From the NCBI RefSeq assembly GCF_008107695.1, contig NZ_VIRG01000070.1, positions 248,001 to 312,000 of the forward strand: a DNA stretch of 64,000 nt, given 5' to 3'. The notes beneath the pieces are model-generated. The model saw only the letters and a list, made by a program, of their open reading frames with translations. It did not search any database and was not told the DNA's origin. Position 1 is the first letter of the stretch. Every line of letters starts with the position of its first letter. Position numbers and translations under genes: made by a program. This DNA is from Stappia sp. BW2. GTDB lineage: Bacteria > Pseudomonadota > Alphaproteobacteria > Rhizobiales > Stappiaceae. Below, in pieces: positions 14,828 to 23,896 of this stretch.

Positions 14828-17011
14828 TCAACGGTCCTCCAGGGGATTTGCCGGGAGCTGGGCGACGGCTTGCAAAAGCTGCGCGATTTGCGGTGCGCCG
14901 TTCCACCAGTCGGTTTTTCTGAGACAGCACCGGGCCAGCGACTGGCGGACGTCCGGGTCGAGCATCTGCTTCAGTTGCTCCCCGATTGCGTAGGGATCAT
15001 CGGCAGATGAAGTGAGGTTCCAACCGGCGCGTGCGCCATATTCCGCACGTGCTTCCTGAACATCCATGATTGGGTTGCTGTTTGGTATGAAGATGGACGG
15101 CAGCGCGGCGGCGATGTTTTCATGAAAAGTGTTGTATCCGGCCGCGCAGACCGCGAAGTCGAAGGCCTTCAGGTACTGTCCGAGCGGATAGACCTTCCGC
15201 ATCACCAGGCGCTCATGGAAATCCGCCTGTTCCTCGAAATGGAGCGGCGATCTCACGTCGACCGCAACGACGTCAGGGTGCCTGTCCAGAAAGTCCAGTA
15301 AACGTGCGCGGGGAAGGGACATGTCGAAATTGGCTTCCGAACCGAGTTGCACCAGACAAAGGATCGCACCGTCCGGCAGGTTCAGCGCCCGCCTTGCGGT
15401 TGTCCTGTCAAAGAGTTGGTCCCGCTGCGTCATCAGCACCGGGTCGACCCGGGCGACGCTGTCGGGGTGCGGGCGCGAGTGGCCTTCATCCAGCGGCGCA
15501 CACAATTCTCCCGGTTCGATGATCGCATCGAAAAAACCCTCGCGGGAAATGCTGTTGGGCTGGGGGGTGCGCCAGAGCCCGCGCCGGATCCAGACACTGG
15601 TGGCCTGGCCGTAGCTTTCAACCGCGTCGACGAAGCCTGCATAGGGCAGGTTGCCGTCAAATAATGTGAGGCAAGGCTTGTAGTGGCTGAGTGCCTCGCG
15701 CATTTCCTGAAAGAAATAGCTGTTCCAGCCCTTGAAATCCAACTCCAGCCTTTGCCGGAAAGGCCGGAATTCAGCGAGATATCCCATGGACCGCGCGATT
15801 TCGATTGCCTCGGAAAGGGAGAAGAAAACGACATTCGCACGTGGGCCGATTGCCCTGGCGATCGCAAGCTGCCGGGAGAGATGCCCGAGACCGACGCCGT
15901 TGGACGTGACCGTCAGAATGACGGGGGCTTGTGCGGCTTTGCGCTGTCTGGGGGCAGGCCGGGCAGTGAGGGAAGGGGTGGCAACCTTGTCGAATTTGCC
16001 GGCAAACTGGTCCAGGCCGTAGCGCTCCTCCACAAAGGCGCGCCCTTTTCGGCAGGTCGTTTCCAACAGGCAGGGATCCGTACGAAGCCGTTCATAGACC
16101 AGCGGAGCCTCGTCTGGCTCCGCATAAAGGCACGCATCGGAAAAACTGGATTCCATATAGGGCGGAAGAACGCATGGCAGGCCTGTGGCCAGCGCTTCAA
16201 GAACGCCATATCCGAACGCTTCGACAAGCGCTGGGGAATGGAAATAGCTGTAGATGTCGAGCCCCTGGAGAAACTTTGAAATCGGTTCCTTCGAGAACGG
16301 CAGGACCTGCCAGTTTGATGGCAGATCCTCGAACTGGTCCAGAAATGCCTTCGGCACGCCCATCATGCGGAAGGCGAAACCCGGCGACTGGGGATAACAC
16401 GTCATGGCAACAGGCAGGGAAGGCCATTTGTCGGCACTAGGACGGCTGTGGCGGCCGATGATCAGTCGAGGCTTCGGGCCCCGGGATGGTTTTTCCGGAT
16501 AATCGTCCAGGTCGACCAGGTTTTCCCAGGTGCTCGCGTGAAGGGCATGGGACAAGCCGTTTCCGGCAAGATCTTCGCGCACCAGCGCGCTCACCGGCAG
16601 AAGTTTCAGCGAGTGGCCATACCAGTCGGCAAGGAGCGTTGACCAGTGATCAGATGGAAAGGCGCGCTGCCCGTCCCGGTTTCGAACCGTCTGATGCACG
16701 ACGAGGTAACAGGCCTCCGCATCGAACCGGTTTCGGCAGTGCACCCCTTTGTCCAGCAAGGAGGGGTGGTAGAGAAGCGCGACCCTGGCGCGCGGTCTTT
16801 CGTTTTGCGGAACAATGATGGTTTCGGTGGACTTGATCTCCGCCAGCACCGAGGCGTTCAAGGTTCGGTTTCTTGAGAAAAGAGGTGACCTGAGCGGAAT
16901 GACGCCAGCTCTCAGCCCGGCCTGCTTGCAGGCGCGCAGATCGTATTTGAGCGATGTGGACGTCCCGCCGGGAAAGCGCAGGTCGGCCAGGTAAAGGACA
17001 TCAAATTCCAT
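14828..17011 (-). CDS. Double glycosyltransferase: GT4-like and GT28-like halves
   Basis: A 727-aa protein carrying two GT-B modules. Residues about 1-355 resemble GT4: opening MEFDVLYLADLRFPGGTSTS and the donor-site E-x7-E motif in PALVEAFGYGVLEALATGLP. Residues about 375-727 resemble GT28/MurG-type transferases: LTVTSNGVGLGHLSRQLAIA (G-x-G-H loop) and VCAAGYNTFHENIAAALPS in the donor-binding C-domain. The start at ATG 17011 fits the conserved first strand; in-frame upstream codons to 17179 would run into the upstream gene. It lies 46 bp after the caspase-like gene and immediately before a small gene, suggesting one operon. The substrate glycan is unknown. Confidence 0.8.
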   Translation of the reverse strand: MEFDVLYLADLRFPGGTSTSLKYDLRACKQAGLRAGVIPLRSPLFSRNRTLNASVLAEIKSTETIIVPQNERPRARVALLYHPSLLDKGVHCRNRFDAEACYLVVHQTVRNRDGQRAFPSDHWSTLLADWYGHSLKLLPVSALVREDLAGNGLSHALHASTWENLVDLDDYPEKPSRGPKPRLIIGRHSRPSADKWPSLPVAMTCYPQSPGFAFRMMGVPKAFLDQFEDLPSNWQVLPFSKEPISKFLQGLDIYSYFHSPALVEAFGYGVLEALATGLPCVLPPYMESSFSDACLYAEPDEAPLVYERLRTDPCLLETTCRKGRAFVEERYGLDQFAGKFDKVATPSLTARPAPRQRKAAQAPVILTVTSNGVGLGHLSRQLAIARAIGPRANVVFFSLSEAIEIARSMGYLAEFRPFRQRLELDFKGWNSYFFQEMREALSHYKPCLTLFDGNLPYAGFVDAVESYGQATSVWIRRGLWRTPQPNSISREGFFDAIIEPGELCAPLDEGHSRPHPDSVARVDPVLMTQRDQLFDRTTARRALNLPDGAILCLVQLGSEANFDMSLPRARLLDFLDRHPDVVAVDVRSPLHFEEQADFHERLVMRKVYPLGQYLKAFDFAVCAAGYNTFHENIAAALPSIFIPNSNPIMDVQEARAEYGARAGWNLTSSADDPYAIGEQLKQMLDPDVRQSLARCCLRKTDWWNGAPQIAQLLQAVAQLPANPLEDR

Positions 17012-17057
17012 AGGCCGGTCGCCCCCCGATAAACCTGTCAAACGATCTTGCCGGTCA

Positions 17058-19034
17058 TCACGAAGGGGAGCCTCCATAGAGCCGCCATGACTCCAGTCCG
17101 CGGTTGAAAAGCGGGCCCGGTACACCGTCCAGCGTTCCCTCGTAATAGCCGGCAGACTGCAAGCGGGTCTGCAGTTCAAGGATGGTGTCGCGCGACCAGC
17201 TCCGGGCTTCGGCGGATATCTTTGCGAGCGTCTCGCCGCTGTCTGCCGTCAGGGCCGATAACAAGAGCTCGGATGCTTTTTGCGGGGATTTGTCGGTGTG
17301 GAACCCTTCATCGTAGATGGCCGCGGCCGCAAGGGCGCCTTCCGCATATCCCTGCTGCGCGGCGAGTTCGAAGTAGGCGGCGGCGTCTTCCGGCGTCTTG
17401 TAGATGCCTTCCTTGGCAAAGACGCCGAGATTGTAGGTCGCTCTGGCGGCACCTTCAGACGAGGCATATTCCAGAAGGGTGATGGCGCGCGGAACATCGC
17501 GCGACCCGCCGGTGCCGTTGTAGAGGGAAACGGCAAGGTTGATGGCACCATCCGCGCTGCCGTTGGCATAGGCTTTTTCGAACAACTCGCGGGCTTTCAG
17601 AAGGTCCTTCGGCAGTCCCTGACCGAGCTCATGGAGCAGGCCGAGACTGACCAGTGCCCGTGTGTCGCCCGCCGCCGCTGCCTGCTGGTAGAGATCCACG
17701 GCAATCTTCGTGTCGCCGGCGGCCGCACGCGCTCTTGCGAGCAGGGCCTTGTAGTGGGGCACATCCGGATAATCCTTGACAGCCTGCTCGCAGGAATGAA
17801 TGGCAGCTCCGGAATTCTTGGCAAGGAGGTTAAGCGATACGCCGCGGTAAAGGACGGTGGCATCGTTCGGATGCGTGGCAAATCTCCGGCAGAGTTCAGA
17901 AGATGTCAGATTGTTGGGGTTGTCCGGCACCATCTGGGTGACGAGCTTTTTTGCCTGTTCCAGATATTGCCCGTCCGGAAAGCGCTCGATGTAATATTGC
18001 AGCAAGGCCTGGTTCCGGGAGGCCAGCGCATTGGACCAGATGTCTTCTTCCAGGCTTGCGAGACTGACCGAAGGCGCTGGCGGCACGCCATCTGTCTCTT
18101 TCAAGGCTCTTTCAAGGATCTTCTGGGCCTCGTCGACGAACCTTCCTTCGGGATAACGCTGCAAATACAGCTGGATCAGCTTGGGGTCTTCCTGCTGCGC
18201 CGACAGTTTCCATAGCCCCACTTCCAGATCCCCATCCGTTTCCGGCCCTGGCTTGAAGTAGAAATCGGGTTTGACGGAAAACTGAACATAGGGAATTTGC
18301 GCCCCGCCGGTGACCTTGCGCACGTTATGGTTCACATCCGCCAGCACGGATAGTACCTCGCGGCCAGAGGCATGCATGTAGGACAGGAGCGCCGACGCGT
18401 AGGGGCTGTTGTCCCCCGCACCATCGTAGGCGACCTTGCCCGGCTGGGTGGCATAGCCGATCAGGAAACCGCTGACATCCGGCGGCGGCGCCAGGCCGAC
18501 TTCCAGGCTCTTGATGCGATCCTGAAACGGATTGTTCTGACAAGCGTCGAGAAACACCATCTTGAAGGCGCTGCTGCGTCCGACAAGCTTGAGCAACTCA
18601 TCGAAATGGATGCTGTCGCTGACAAGTGTGTCGATGTCGCTGATACGGGAATCGACCGGGATAAGATAGTTCTTGCCCGCAAGTTGAACGCCATGACCTG
18701 CATAATAGACCAGGACCACGCTCGCATTTTGCCGGATGACCTTATGCGAGAATTCTTCGGTTTTTTTCAGGAAGTTTTCTTGCGTTGCATCCAGAATAAG
18801 CGTGACGTCGAACCGGAGGGTTTGCAGTGTTGCGGCGATGCTTTCAGCATCGTTACGCGCATTGGGGAGCTTTTCGCCCCTGTAATTGGAATTGCCGATG
18901 ACGAGCGCCATGCGCGTGTCGGTCACGAGTTGCTGAGCTCGTGACGGATGCACGCAGGCAACGGTGACGACAAGTATCAGGCCCGCGAGCAGGAAAGCGT
19001 TTTTCAGTCGTCGCCGGGCCAGAAACACGTTCAT
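17058..19034 (-). CDS. Exported caspase-like protein with Sel1-type repeats
   Basis: Secreted or periplasmic protein (658 aa from ATG 19034) with a signal peptide (RRRLKNAFLLAGLILVVTVA, then SRA-QQ). The caspase/C14-like domain covers about residues 38-270: catalytic-dyad candidates are H114 in YYAGHGVQ and C165 in FLDACQNNPF. The C-terminal half holds tetratricopeptide/Sel1-like repeats (for example YEHA-like blocks ALVSLGLLHELGQGLPKD). It ends with a peptidoglycan-binding-like segment (LQTRLQSAGYYEGTLDGVPG). ATG 19049 or TTG 19058 are alternative starts; the latter overlaps the upstream stop. Family members are common in Hyphomicrobiales with unclear substrates. Operon position links it to the glycosyltransferase fusion. 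Confidence 0.85.
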   Translation of the reverse strand: MNVFLARRRLKNAFLLAGLILVVTVACVHPSRAQQLVTDTRMALVIGNSNYRGEKLPNARNDAESIAATLQTLRFDVTLILDATQENFLKKTEEFSHKVIRQNASVVLVYYAGHGVQLAGKNYLIPVDSRISDIDTLVSDSIHFDELLKLVGRSSAFKMVFLDACQNNPFQDRIKSLEVGLAPPPDVSGFLIGYATQPGKVAYDGAGDNSPYASALLSYMHASGREVLSVLADVNHNVRKVTGGAQIPYVQFSVKPDFYFKPGPETDGDLEVGLWKLSAQQEDPKLIQLYLQRYPEGRFVDEAQKILERALKETDGVPPAPSVSLASLEEDIWSNALASRNQALLQYYIERFPDGQYLEQAKKLVTQMVPDNPNNLTSSELCRRFATHPNDATVLYRGVSLNLLAKNSGAAIHSCEQAVKDYPDVPHYKALLARARAAAGDTKIAVDLYQQAAAAGDTRALVSLGLLHELGQGLPKDLLKARELFEKAYANGSADGAINLAVSLYNGTGGSRDVPRAITLLEYASSEGAARATYNLGVFAKEGIYKTPEDAAAYFELAAQQGYAEGALAAAAIYDEGFHTDKSPQKASELLLSALTADSGETLAKISAEARSWSRDTILELQTRLQSAGYYEGTLDGVPGPLFNRGLESWRLYGGSPS

Positions 19035-19054
19035 GGTGAGGAACCGCATTCCGC

Positions 19055-19828
19055 TCAAATTGAAATCATCGAAGCGAGATTGACTTCGACGGCCTCAATT
19101 GTCTCGGTCAGGACGGCTCGCTGTTGCTGCTGCAGATTGGAGATCACCGTGTCCTGCGAGCGAACGATCTGAATGCGCTGAACCTTGCTGAGGCCTTCGC
19201 GCACGGCTTCAAGGGCAGCTTCGCCGCTCTCTGCCTGTTCAACCTTCACCACCATTTCGCGTACGATCGGTAGGGCGGATTGCGCAACCGCGCTGCCATT
19301 TTGCGCCTCCCGCGCAAGCCGGTCTTCCAGGTCCTTAAGCACTTCAGTGATGCACTTGACCGGATCGAGCCCGCTTTTCACTCTCTGTTGGCAGCGTTCG
19401 CAGGTTTTCTTTACGCGAACGCGTGTGTTCAGGAAGCGCTCAAGTGTGGCTCTTTCCCGAGCGATGGTCGTCGGGCCGCCTTCTCTTTTGGGAATGAAGA
19501 GAAACGGCCGAACAGGTTCCTGTCCAGATCCGGCCTTGGCGCTTGGGGATTCGCTTTCATAAGCGGCGATGGTGATCGGTTTTCCACCGGGGTTTTCCAG
19601 CTTGCTGCCGGTTGCCGCGGGGTCGAATGACTCGTCGAACGGCAACAAAGTGCTCCTGGAAAAAATCTGCCGGGCGCTGGATAGCTGCCAGGGAGTATTT
19701 TTGACGGAATCTGTCAGCGCCTGATTGCTGGCCTTTGCGGAACTTGTCGCTCCTGTGAGCCAGGCGACCAAAATAGATGCAATAAATGATAGGAAACCGA
19801 GCATTTTCCGCTTGGTAATTTCTGCCAT
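19055..19828 (-). CDS. Hypothetical exported/membrane-anchored protein
   Basis: A 257-aa protein with an N-terminal hydrophobic segment (residues 10-27, MLGFLSFIASILVAWLTG, then SSAKASN), which may be a signal peptide or anchor. The middle contains two close Cys (CERCQQR) and a third (KCITEVL). The C-terminal 80 residues form a long helix rich in Val, Glu and Gln (VRSQDTVISNLQQQQRAVL), probably a coiled coil. I do not recognise a family. It is the first gene of the unit leading into the caspase-like gene, whose possible TTG start overlaps its stop. A periplasmic partner of that protein is the simplest guess. Confidence 0.7.
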   Translation of the reverse strand: MAEITKRKMLGFLSFIASILVAWLTGATSSAKASNQALTDSVKNTPWQLSSARQIFSRSTLLPFDESFDPAATGSKLENPGGKPITIAAYESESPSAKAGSGQEPVRPFLFIPKREGGPTTIARERATLERFLNTRVRVKKTCERCQQRVKSGLDPVKCITEVLKDLEDRLAREAQNGSAVAQSALPIVREMVVKVEQAESGEAALEAVREGLSKVQRIQIVRSQDTVISNLQQQQRAVLTETIEAVEVNLASMISI

Positions 19829-20237
19829 ATTTCACCAAGTTTTTAAAATCTGACCTAGCGTTCTATGACGCCTTCATCATGTAATTGATATTTTTAGCAT
19901 CGTCAGCAGCAGAGATCATCCTACCAAGTGTCTACGTTTAGTGAAGCGAAAATTCGCGCCACGGGCTGCCTGGCAGATGGGCGGGGCTCGTTTTGCCGTG
20001 AGATGGGGAGATCTTTGGCCTTCCGTAAGTCGGCGGTCTGTTCCAGGTTTTAAGATGTCCGGACAACCTCCGTCGGGCCGGGAAAAGGCTTTCCAGCTCA
20101 AAAGAAATAGCATGGGGAGAGAAGGTCCGGCCTGTCACCGGTTTTTCGACGATCGCGCCGGGCGTGGGGTTCGGGGGCGCTTGTTCGCTGGATTTACAAC
20201 AAACGCCCCGTCTGCAGACTGGTGCGGTTCGCGCTGA
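19829..20237. other. Intergenic region between exported-protein operon and M20 gene
   Basis: 409 bp. The 5' side must contain the promoter of the 19828 operon. Near 20174-20206 a long interrupted hairpin can be drawn (GGGGCG..TTGTT / AACAA..CGCCCC), 32 bp beyond the M20 stop. It lacks a T-run, so it is not a clear terminator. No RNA gene was recognised. Confidence 0.4.
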
Positions 20238-21410
20238 TTATCCGGGTTCTTTTTCGGACAGGAAGTCTTCCGCCAGTGCGACCCAGAAATTCGTTCCAAT
20301 GGGCAGAATGTCGTCGTTGAAGTCGTATTTGGGGTGATGCAAGGGCGGGTCGCGGTCGGTTTTGGCGGTGCCAAGCATGAAGTAGGTGCCCGGCTTTTCC
20401 TCCAGGAAATAGCCAAAGTCCTCGCCGCCCATGGAGGGGCGGGCAAGATCCGCGACATTTTCCTCGCCTGCGAAACGCCTGGCAAGGTCACGCAGGTAGT
20501 CGGTCTCAGCCTCATGGTTGATCATGGGCGGATAGCCGCGCTCATAATTGACTTCGGCCCGCATGCCGTAGCTGGCGGCCTGACCTTCAGCGATCATGCG
20601 GATGCGACGTTCGAGTTCGTCGCGTACATCAGGGTCCAGAGACCGGATCGTGAGATTCATTTCCGCGCGTTCGGGGATCACGTTGCTGGCAATGCCGCTG
20701 TTGAATGCGCCGACCGTGATCACGGCAGACTGCAGCGGGTGGATGTTGCGTGAGGCGATGGTCTGCAGAGCCATGATGATGCTGGCGCCGCAAACGATCG
20801 GGTCGGACGCATCCTGCGGTTCGGCGCCATGGCCACCGTAACCAATGACCGTGATCTTGCATTCGTCAACGGCTGCCATCATCGGGCCCGGCTGGAAGGC
20901 GAATTGGCCAAAGGGCAAGGTTGGGTCGTTGTGCAGGCCGAAGACGGCATCGCATGGGAACCGCTCAAAAAGGCCGTCCTCCATCATCAATCTGGCGCCA
21001 CCGAAATTTTCTTCCGCAGGCTGGAAGATCAGGTGCACCGTTCCGTCGAACTGTTTGCGTTCTGCCAGGATTTTCGCGGCGCCCAGCAGCATGGCCGTAT
21101 GGCCGTCGTGACCACAGGCATGCATGACGCCTGGATGCGTGCTTGCGTAGTCCGCCCCGGTTTCCTCCGGGATCGGCAACGCATCGAAATCGGCACGGAT
21201 ACCGATGCTTCTGGTGGAATTGCCGTTGCGAAGCGTTGCGACAATGCCCGTTTTCGCCAGACCGCGCGTGACTTCGTAGCCCATCGCAGTCAGTGCGCCG
21301 GCAATGTAGTCCGACGTCTTGAATTCCGACAGGCCGATCTCGGGGATCGAGTGCAGATGGCGCCGCGCAGCAACGATTTCTGGAAGGAAGTTGGATGACT
21401 GTACTGTCAT
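20238..21410 (-). CDS. M20-family amidohydrolase (hippurate hydrolase/aminoacylase type)
   Basis: Zinc-dependent amidohydrolase of the M20D group (390 aa) that removes an acyl group from an N-acylated amino acid. The metal-site motifs are visible: H-A-C-G-H-D-G-H (MHACGHDGHTAMLLGAAKIL), the dimerisation lid, FQPAEENFGGARLMMEDGLF, and MGGEDFGYFLE at the C-terminus. The start ATG 21410 lies directly beside the stop (21411) of the upstream ABC permease, so it is the last gene of the amino-acid importer operon. It probably frees an imported or internal N-acyl amino acid. Nearby arginine-catabolism genes hint at an acyl-arginine, which is inference. Confidence 0.9.
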   Translation of the reverse strand: MTVQSSNFLPEIVAARRHLHSIPEIGLSEFKTSDYIAGALTAMGYEVTRGLAKTGIVATLRNGNSTRSIGIRADFDALPIPEETGADYASTHPGVMHACGHDGHTAMLLGAAKILAERKQFDGTVHLIFQPAEENFGGARLMMEDGLFERFPCDAVFGLHNDPTLPFGQFAFQPGPMMAAVDECKITVIGYGGHGAEPQDASDPIVCGASIIMALQTIASRNIHPLQSAVITVGAFNSGIASNVIPERAEMNLTIRSLDPDVRDELERRIRMIAEGQAASYGMRAEVNYERGYPPMINHEAETDYLRDLARRFAGEENVADLARPSMGGEDFGYFLEEKPGTYFMLGTAKTDRDPPLHHPKYDFNDDILPIGTNFWVALAEDFLSEKEPG

Positions 21411-22226
21411 TTACGCACCACGGCTGGGGATACGATTTTCTAGCATGCGGAACAGCAATACCAGTATCCCGGTGAGACACATGTAGATGAGTGCGAGCAG
21501 AAGCAGAGGCTCGTAAGTGAGATAGGTATCCTGCCGCACTCTTGAAATAATAGCGTAGACATCGACAACCGTAATGGTTGCGACAAGCGGTGTCGATTTA
21601 AGTTGCAGCACCGTTTCTCCGCTCAAAGTCGGCAGTGCGCGATAGATCGCCCGGGGCAGCCAGATGCGCCGGAACGTCGTGAACCGGCTCATGCCAAAGG
21701 CGCGGGCGGCTTCCAGTTCACCTCGTGGCACACCTGCAAAGGCGCCGCGCATCACTTCGCCCTCATAGGCGGCGAAGGACAGCATGAGCGCGGTAAAACC
21801 ATACGGCCAGGCCTGTCGCAGATAGGGCCAGAACATCGAGTGCCGAATTTCCGGATATTGCGCGAACACCGAGCCGAGACCGTAATAAAGCAGCCAGAGC
21901 TGCAGCAGCAGCGGTGTCCCTCGGATCAACGTGCAGAAGCCGCGTGCAATCATGGCAAGAGGCTTTGGCCCGGTGACCTGGACGAGGCCAAGGAGCACGG
22001 CGAGGATAAATCCGGCACCGGCGGTCGAAAACAGAAGAAACAGCGTTTCCCAGATCCCGTGGAGCAGTTTCCATTGATACTTCTCCAGCCAGTCCCAGCG
22101 CAGGAACCAGACGGCGCAGAAGACGATGGCACCGAAAAGGGCGATCAGGAAGATCCGGTGAGGTTCCAGCAACCGGCGCGGCGGCGGCGGAACATAGGCG
22201 GGCATTGTGGCCTTGGTGTCGCTCAT
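21411..22226 (-). CDS. Polar amino-acid ABC transporter permease (HisM type)
   Basis: Integral membrane permease (271 aa from ATG 22226) of a polar amino-acid ABC importer. A Pro-rich cytosolic N-terminus (PAYVPPPPRRLLEPH) is followed by a first helix and the conserved transport domain. This includes FILAVLLGLVQVTGPKPLAM, the RGTPLLLQLWLLYYGL segment, and the EAA loop EVMRGAFAGVPRGELEAARA that contacts the ATPase. An in-frame start at 22277 runs into the other permease and is less likely. It pairs with the adjacent HisQ-like permease; the two genes are separated by one base. Confidence 0.9.
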   Translation of the reverse strand: MSDTKATMPAYVPPPPRRLLEPHRIFLIALFGAIVFCAVWFLRWDWLEKYQWKLLHGIWETLFLLFSTAGAGFILAVLLGLVQVTGPKPLAMIARGFCTLIRGTPLLLQLWLLYYGLGSVFAQYPEIRHSMFWPYLRQAWPYGFTALMLSFAAYEGEVMRGAFAGVPRGELEAARAFGMSRFTTFRRIWLPRAIYRALPTLSGETVLQLKSTPLVATITVVDVYAIISRVRQDTYLTYEPLLLLALIYMCLTGILVLLFRMLENRIPSRGA

Positions 22227-22227
22227 C

Positions 22228-22956
22228 TTACATCGGCCCCGCAATTCCGCGCCTTGCGCGTCGTTCGATATAGCCAATGACGCGGTTTGAGATCAGCGTC
22301 AGCGAGAGATAGAGCACGCCGGCAGCGCAATAGAAAAGCATGTAGGCCTTGGTGGCTCCGGCGGCCTGGCGGGTTACCAGCGTCAGTTCCGAGAAGCCGA
22401 CCACCGCCAGAAGGGCGGTGTCCTTGGTTGCGATCAGCCAGAGATTGGAAAGACCGGGAATGGCGTAGGGCAGCATGGCCGGCAAGGTGATGCGGTGCAA
22501 TGTCTTGAAAGGGGACATGCCATAGGCCCTGGCCGCCTCTATCTGTCCGGGCGGGACGGCCTTGATCGCGCCGCGCAGAACCTCGGTCGAGTAAGCGCCC
22601 TGCACAACTCCGATGACAAAGATACCGGCAGCCAGGCCGCTGATGTCGACCCTCGGCAATCCCACAAGCATCAGGAGCGAATTCACCGCGTCCGTGCCGG
22701 CGTAATAGAGCAGCAGGATGAGAACAAGCTCGGGAACGGCGCGGATGACGGTGGTATAGACCTCGAGCAGGTCCCGCACGATGGGGCCGCCGTAGAGTTT
22801 GCCGAAGGCGCCGCCGATGCCGATCAGGAGGCCGAGGCCAAAGCCGCCGACCGCGAGTTGCAGCGAAGCTGCAAACCCGGCGAGAAGCACACCACCCCAG
22901 CCCGGCGGTGACAGGGCGAGCAGGTCGAGATTGAGAAAAACGGGAGAAGCAGCCAT
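22228..22956 (-). CDS. Polar amino-acid ABC transporter permease (HisQ type)
   Basis: Second membrane permease of the importer (242 aa), starting at ATG 22956. It has about five helices, with the typical LLIGIGGAFGKLYGG, an RAVPELVLILLLYYAGTDAV segment and the EAA loop STEVLRGAIKAVPPGQIEAA followed by RAYGMSPFKTLHRITLP. It lies between the binding-protein gene, from which it is separated by a terminator-like hairpin, and the HisM-like permease. In the histidine/arginine/octopine importer family two such permeases form a heterodimer. Confidence 0.9.
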   Translation of the reverse strand: MAASPVFLNLDLLALSPPGWGGVLLAGFAASLQLAVGGFGLGLLIGIGGAFGKLYGGPIVRDLLEVYTTVIRAVPELVLILLLYYAGTDAVNSLLMLVGLPRVDISGLAAGIFVIGVVQGAYSTEVLRGAIKAVPPGQIEAARAYGMSPFKTLHRITLPAMLPYAIPGLSNLWLIATKDTALLAVVGFSELTLVTRQAAGATKAYMLFYCAAGVLYLSLTLISNRVIGYIERRARRGIAGPM

Positions 22957-22976
22957 CGGCAGCGGTCAACCTTGCT

Positions 22977-23022
22977 TTGAAAAAAGTGTCCGCCCGCGCC
23001 AGATGGCGCGGGACGCTTTTTT
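22977..23022 (-). terminator. Intra-operon terminator/attenuator after the binding-protein gene
   Basis: On the minus strand the stem CCCGCGCC-ATCT-GGCGCGGG, extended by GTCC/GGAC, is followed by a T-run. It lies between the binding-protein stop (23040) and the permease start (22956). It would allow more binding protein than permease to be made, as is common in such operons. Confidence 0.7.
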
Positions 23023-23039
23023 AAGGATGATCCGGCCGG

Positions 23040-23819
23040 TTAGCCGCCGTAGATATCGAAGTCGAAATACTTCTTGGAGAAGGTTTCATAGGTACCATTG
23101 TCGCGGATCGCCTTGATCGCGGCATTGATCTTGTCCTTCAGTTCCGTGTCGCCCTTGCGGATACCGACGCCAACGCCGGCACCGAGAATCGCCTCGTCTT
23201 CCTCGACGTTGCCCTTCAATTCGCAGCAGTCTCCGCCATCGGATTTCAGGAAGGCGTCCAGCGCGATAGCGTCCGCCTGCACGGCGTCGACACGGCCGGC
23301 GGCGAGGTCCTGATTGGCTTCGTCCTGCGTCTGGTACTGCTTGATTTCGGCTGCGACGTCACCGAAGTGCTTTTCGGCATAATCGGCATGAACGGTAGAA
23401 ACCTGAACGCCGATGATCTTGCCGGACAGGCCCTCGGGCGTTGCGTCGAAGTCGTCGCCCTTGGCGCCGATGATACCTGTCGGGGTGTTGTAGTACTTGT
23501 CGGAGAAATCGATGGTCTTCAGACGCTCTTCGGTGATGGACATGGACCCGATGATCATGTCGATCTTGCCGGACGTCAGAGCCGGAATGATGCCGTCCCA
23601 GGAAACCGGGGTGACGACACAATCGAGCTTGGCTTCCGCGCAGATCGCGTCCATGAACTCGATTTCCCAGCCGACCCAGTTGCCGCTGGAATCCGGCGAG
23701 GTGAACGGCGGATACGGCTCGGCTGCGACACCCACCTTCACTTCTTCGGCCAGTGCGCCGGTGATAGCGGTGGCGGCCAGTGCGGCGGCGGCGAGCGTTG
23801 TTTTCAGAATATGCTTCAT
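23040..23819 (-). CDS. Polar amino-acid ABC transporter substrate-binding protein
   Basis: Periplasmic binding protein of the HisJ/ArgT family (259 aa from ATG 23819, preceded by GGGGA at good spacing; ATG 23840 would add seven residues). It has a signal peptide (KTTLAAAALAATAITGALA). Family landmarks are YPPFTSPDSSGNWVGWEIEF, VTPVSWDGIIPALTSGKIDM, SMSITEERLKTIDFSDKYY, and DLAAGRVDAVQADAIALDAF. The conserved acid in the first landmark and the GxxxGWEI(E) stretch fit cationic or polar amino acids. With divergent arginine-transaminase genes nearby, arginine or a related amino acid is the likely ligand. Confidence 0.9.
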   Translation of the reverse strand: MKHILKTTLAAAALAATAITGALAEEVKVGVAAEPYPPFTSPDSSGNWVGWEIEFMDAICAEAKLDCVVTPVSWDGIIPALTSGKIDMIIGSMSITEERLKTIDFSDKYYNTPTGIIGAKGDDFDATPEGLSGKIIGVQVSTVHADYAEKHFGDVAAEIKQYQTQDEANQDLAAGRVDAVQADAIALDAFLKSDGGDCCELKGNVEEDEAILGAGVGVGIRKGDTELKDKINAAIKAIRDNGTYETFSKKYFDFDIYGG

Positions 23820-23896
23820 TTTGTTCCCCTGTTTTTTCAAGTTTTCATGCCGGATCTTCCGGCTGTCCCACCCCGCGAAGATATCGCGGGACGGGT

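Noticed and set aside
20174..20206. Rho-independent terminator after the M20 gene
   Set aside because: Long interrupted stem but no T-run on the relevant strand and poor loop geometry.
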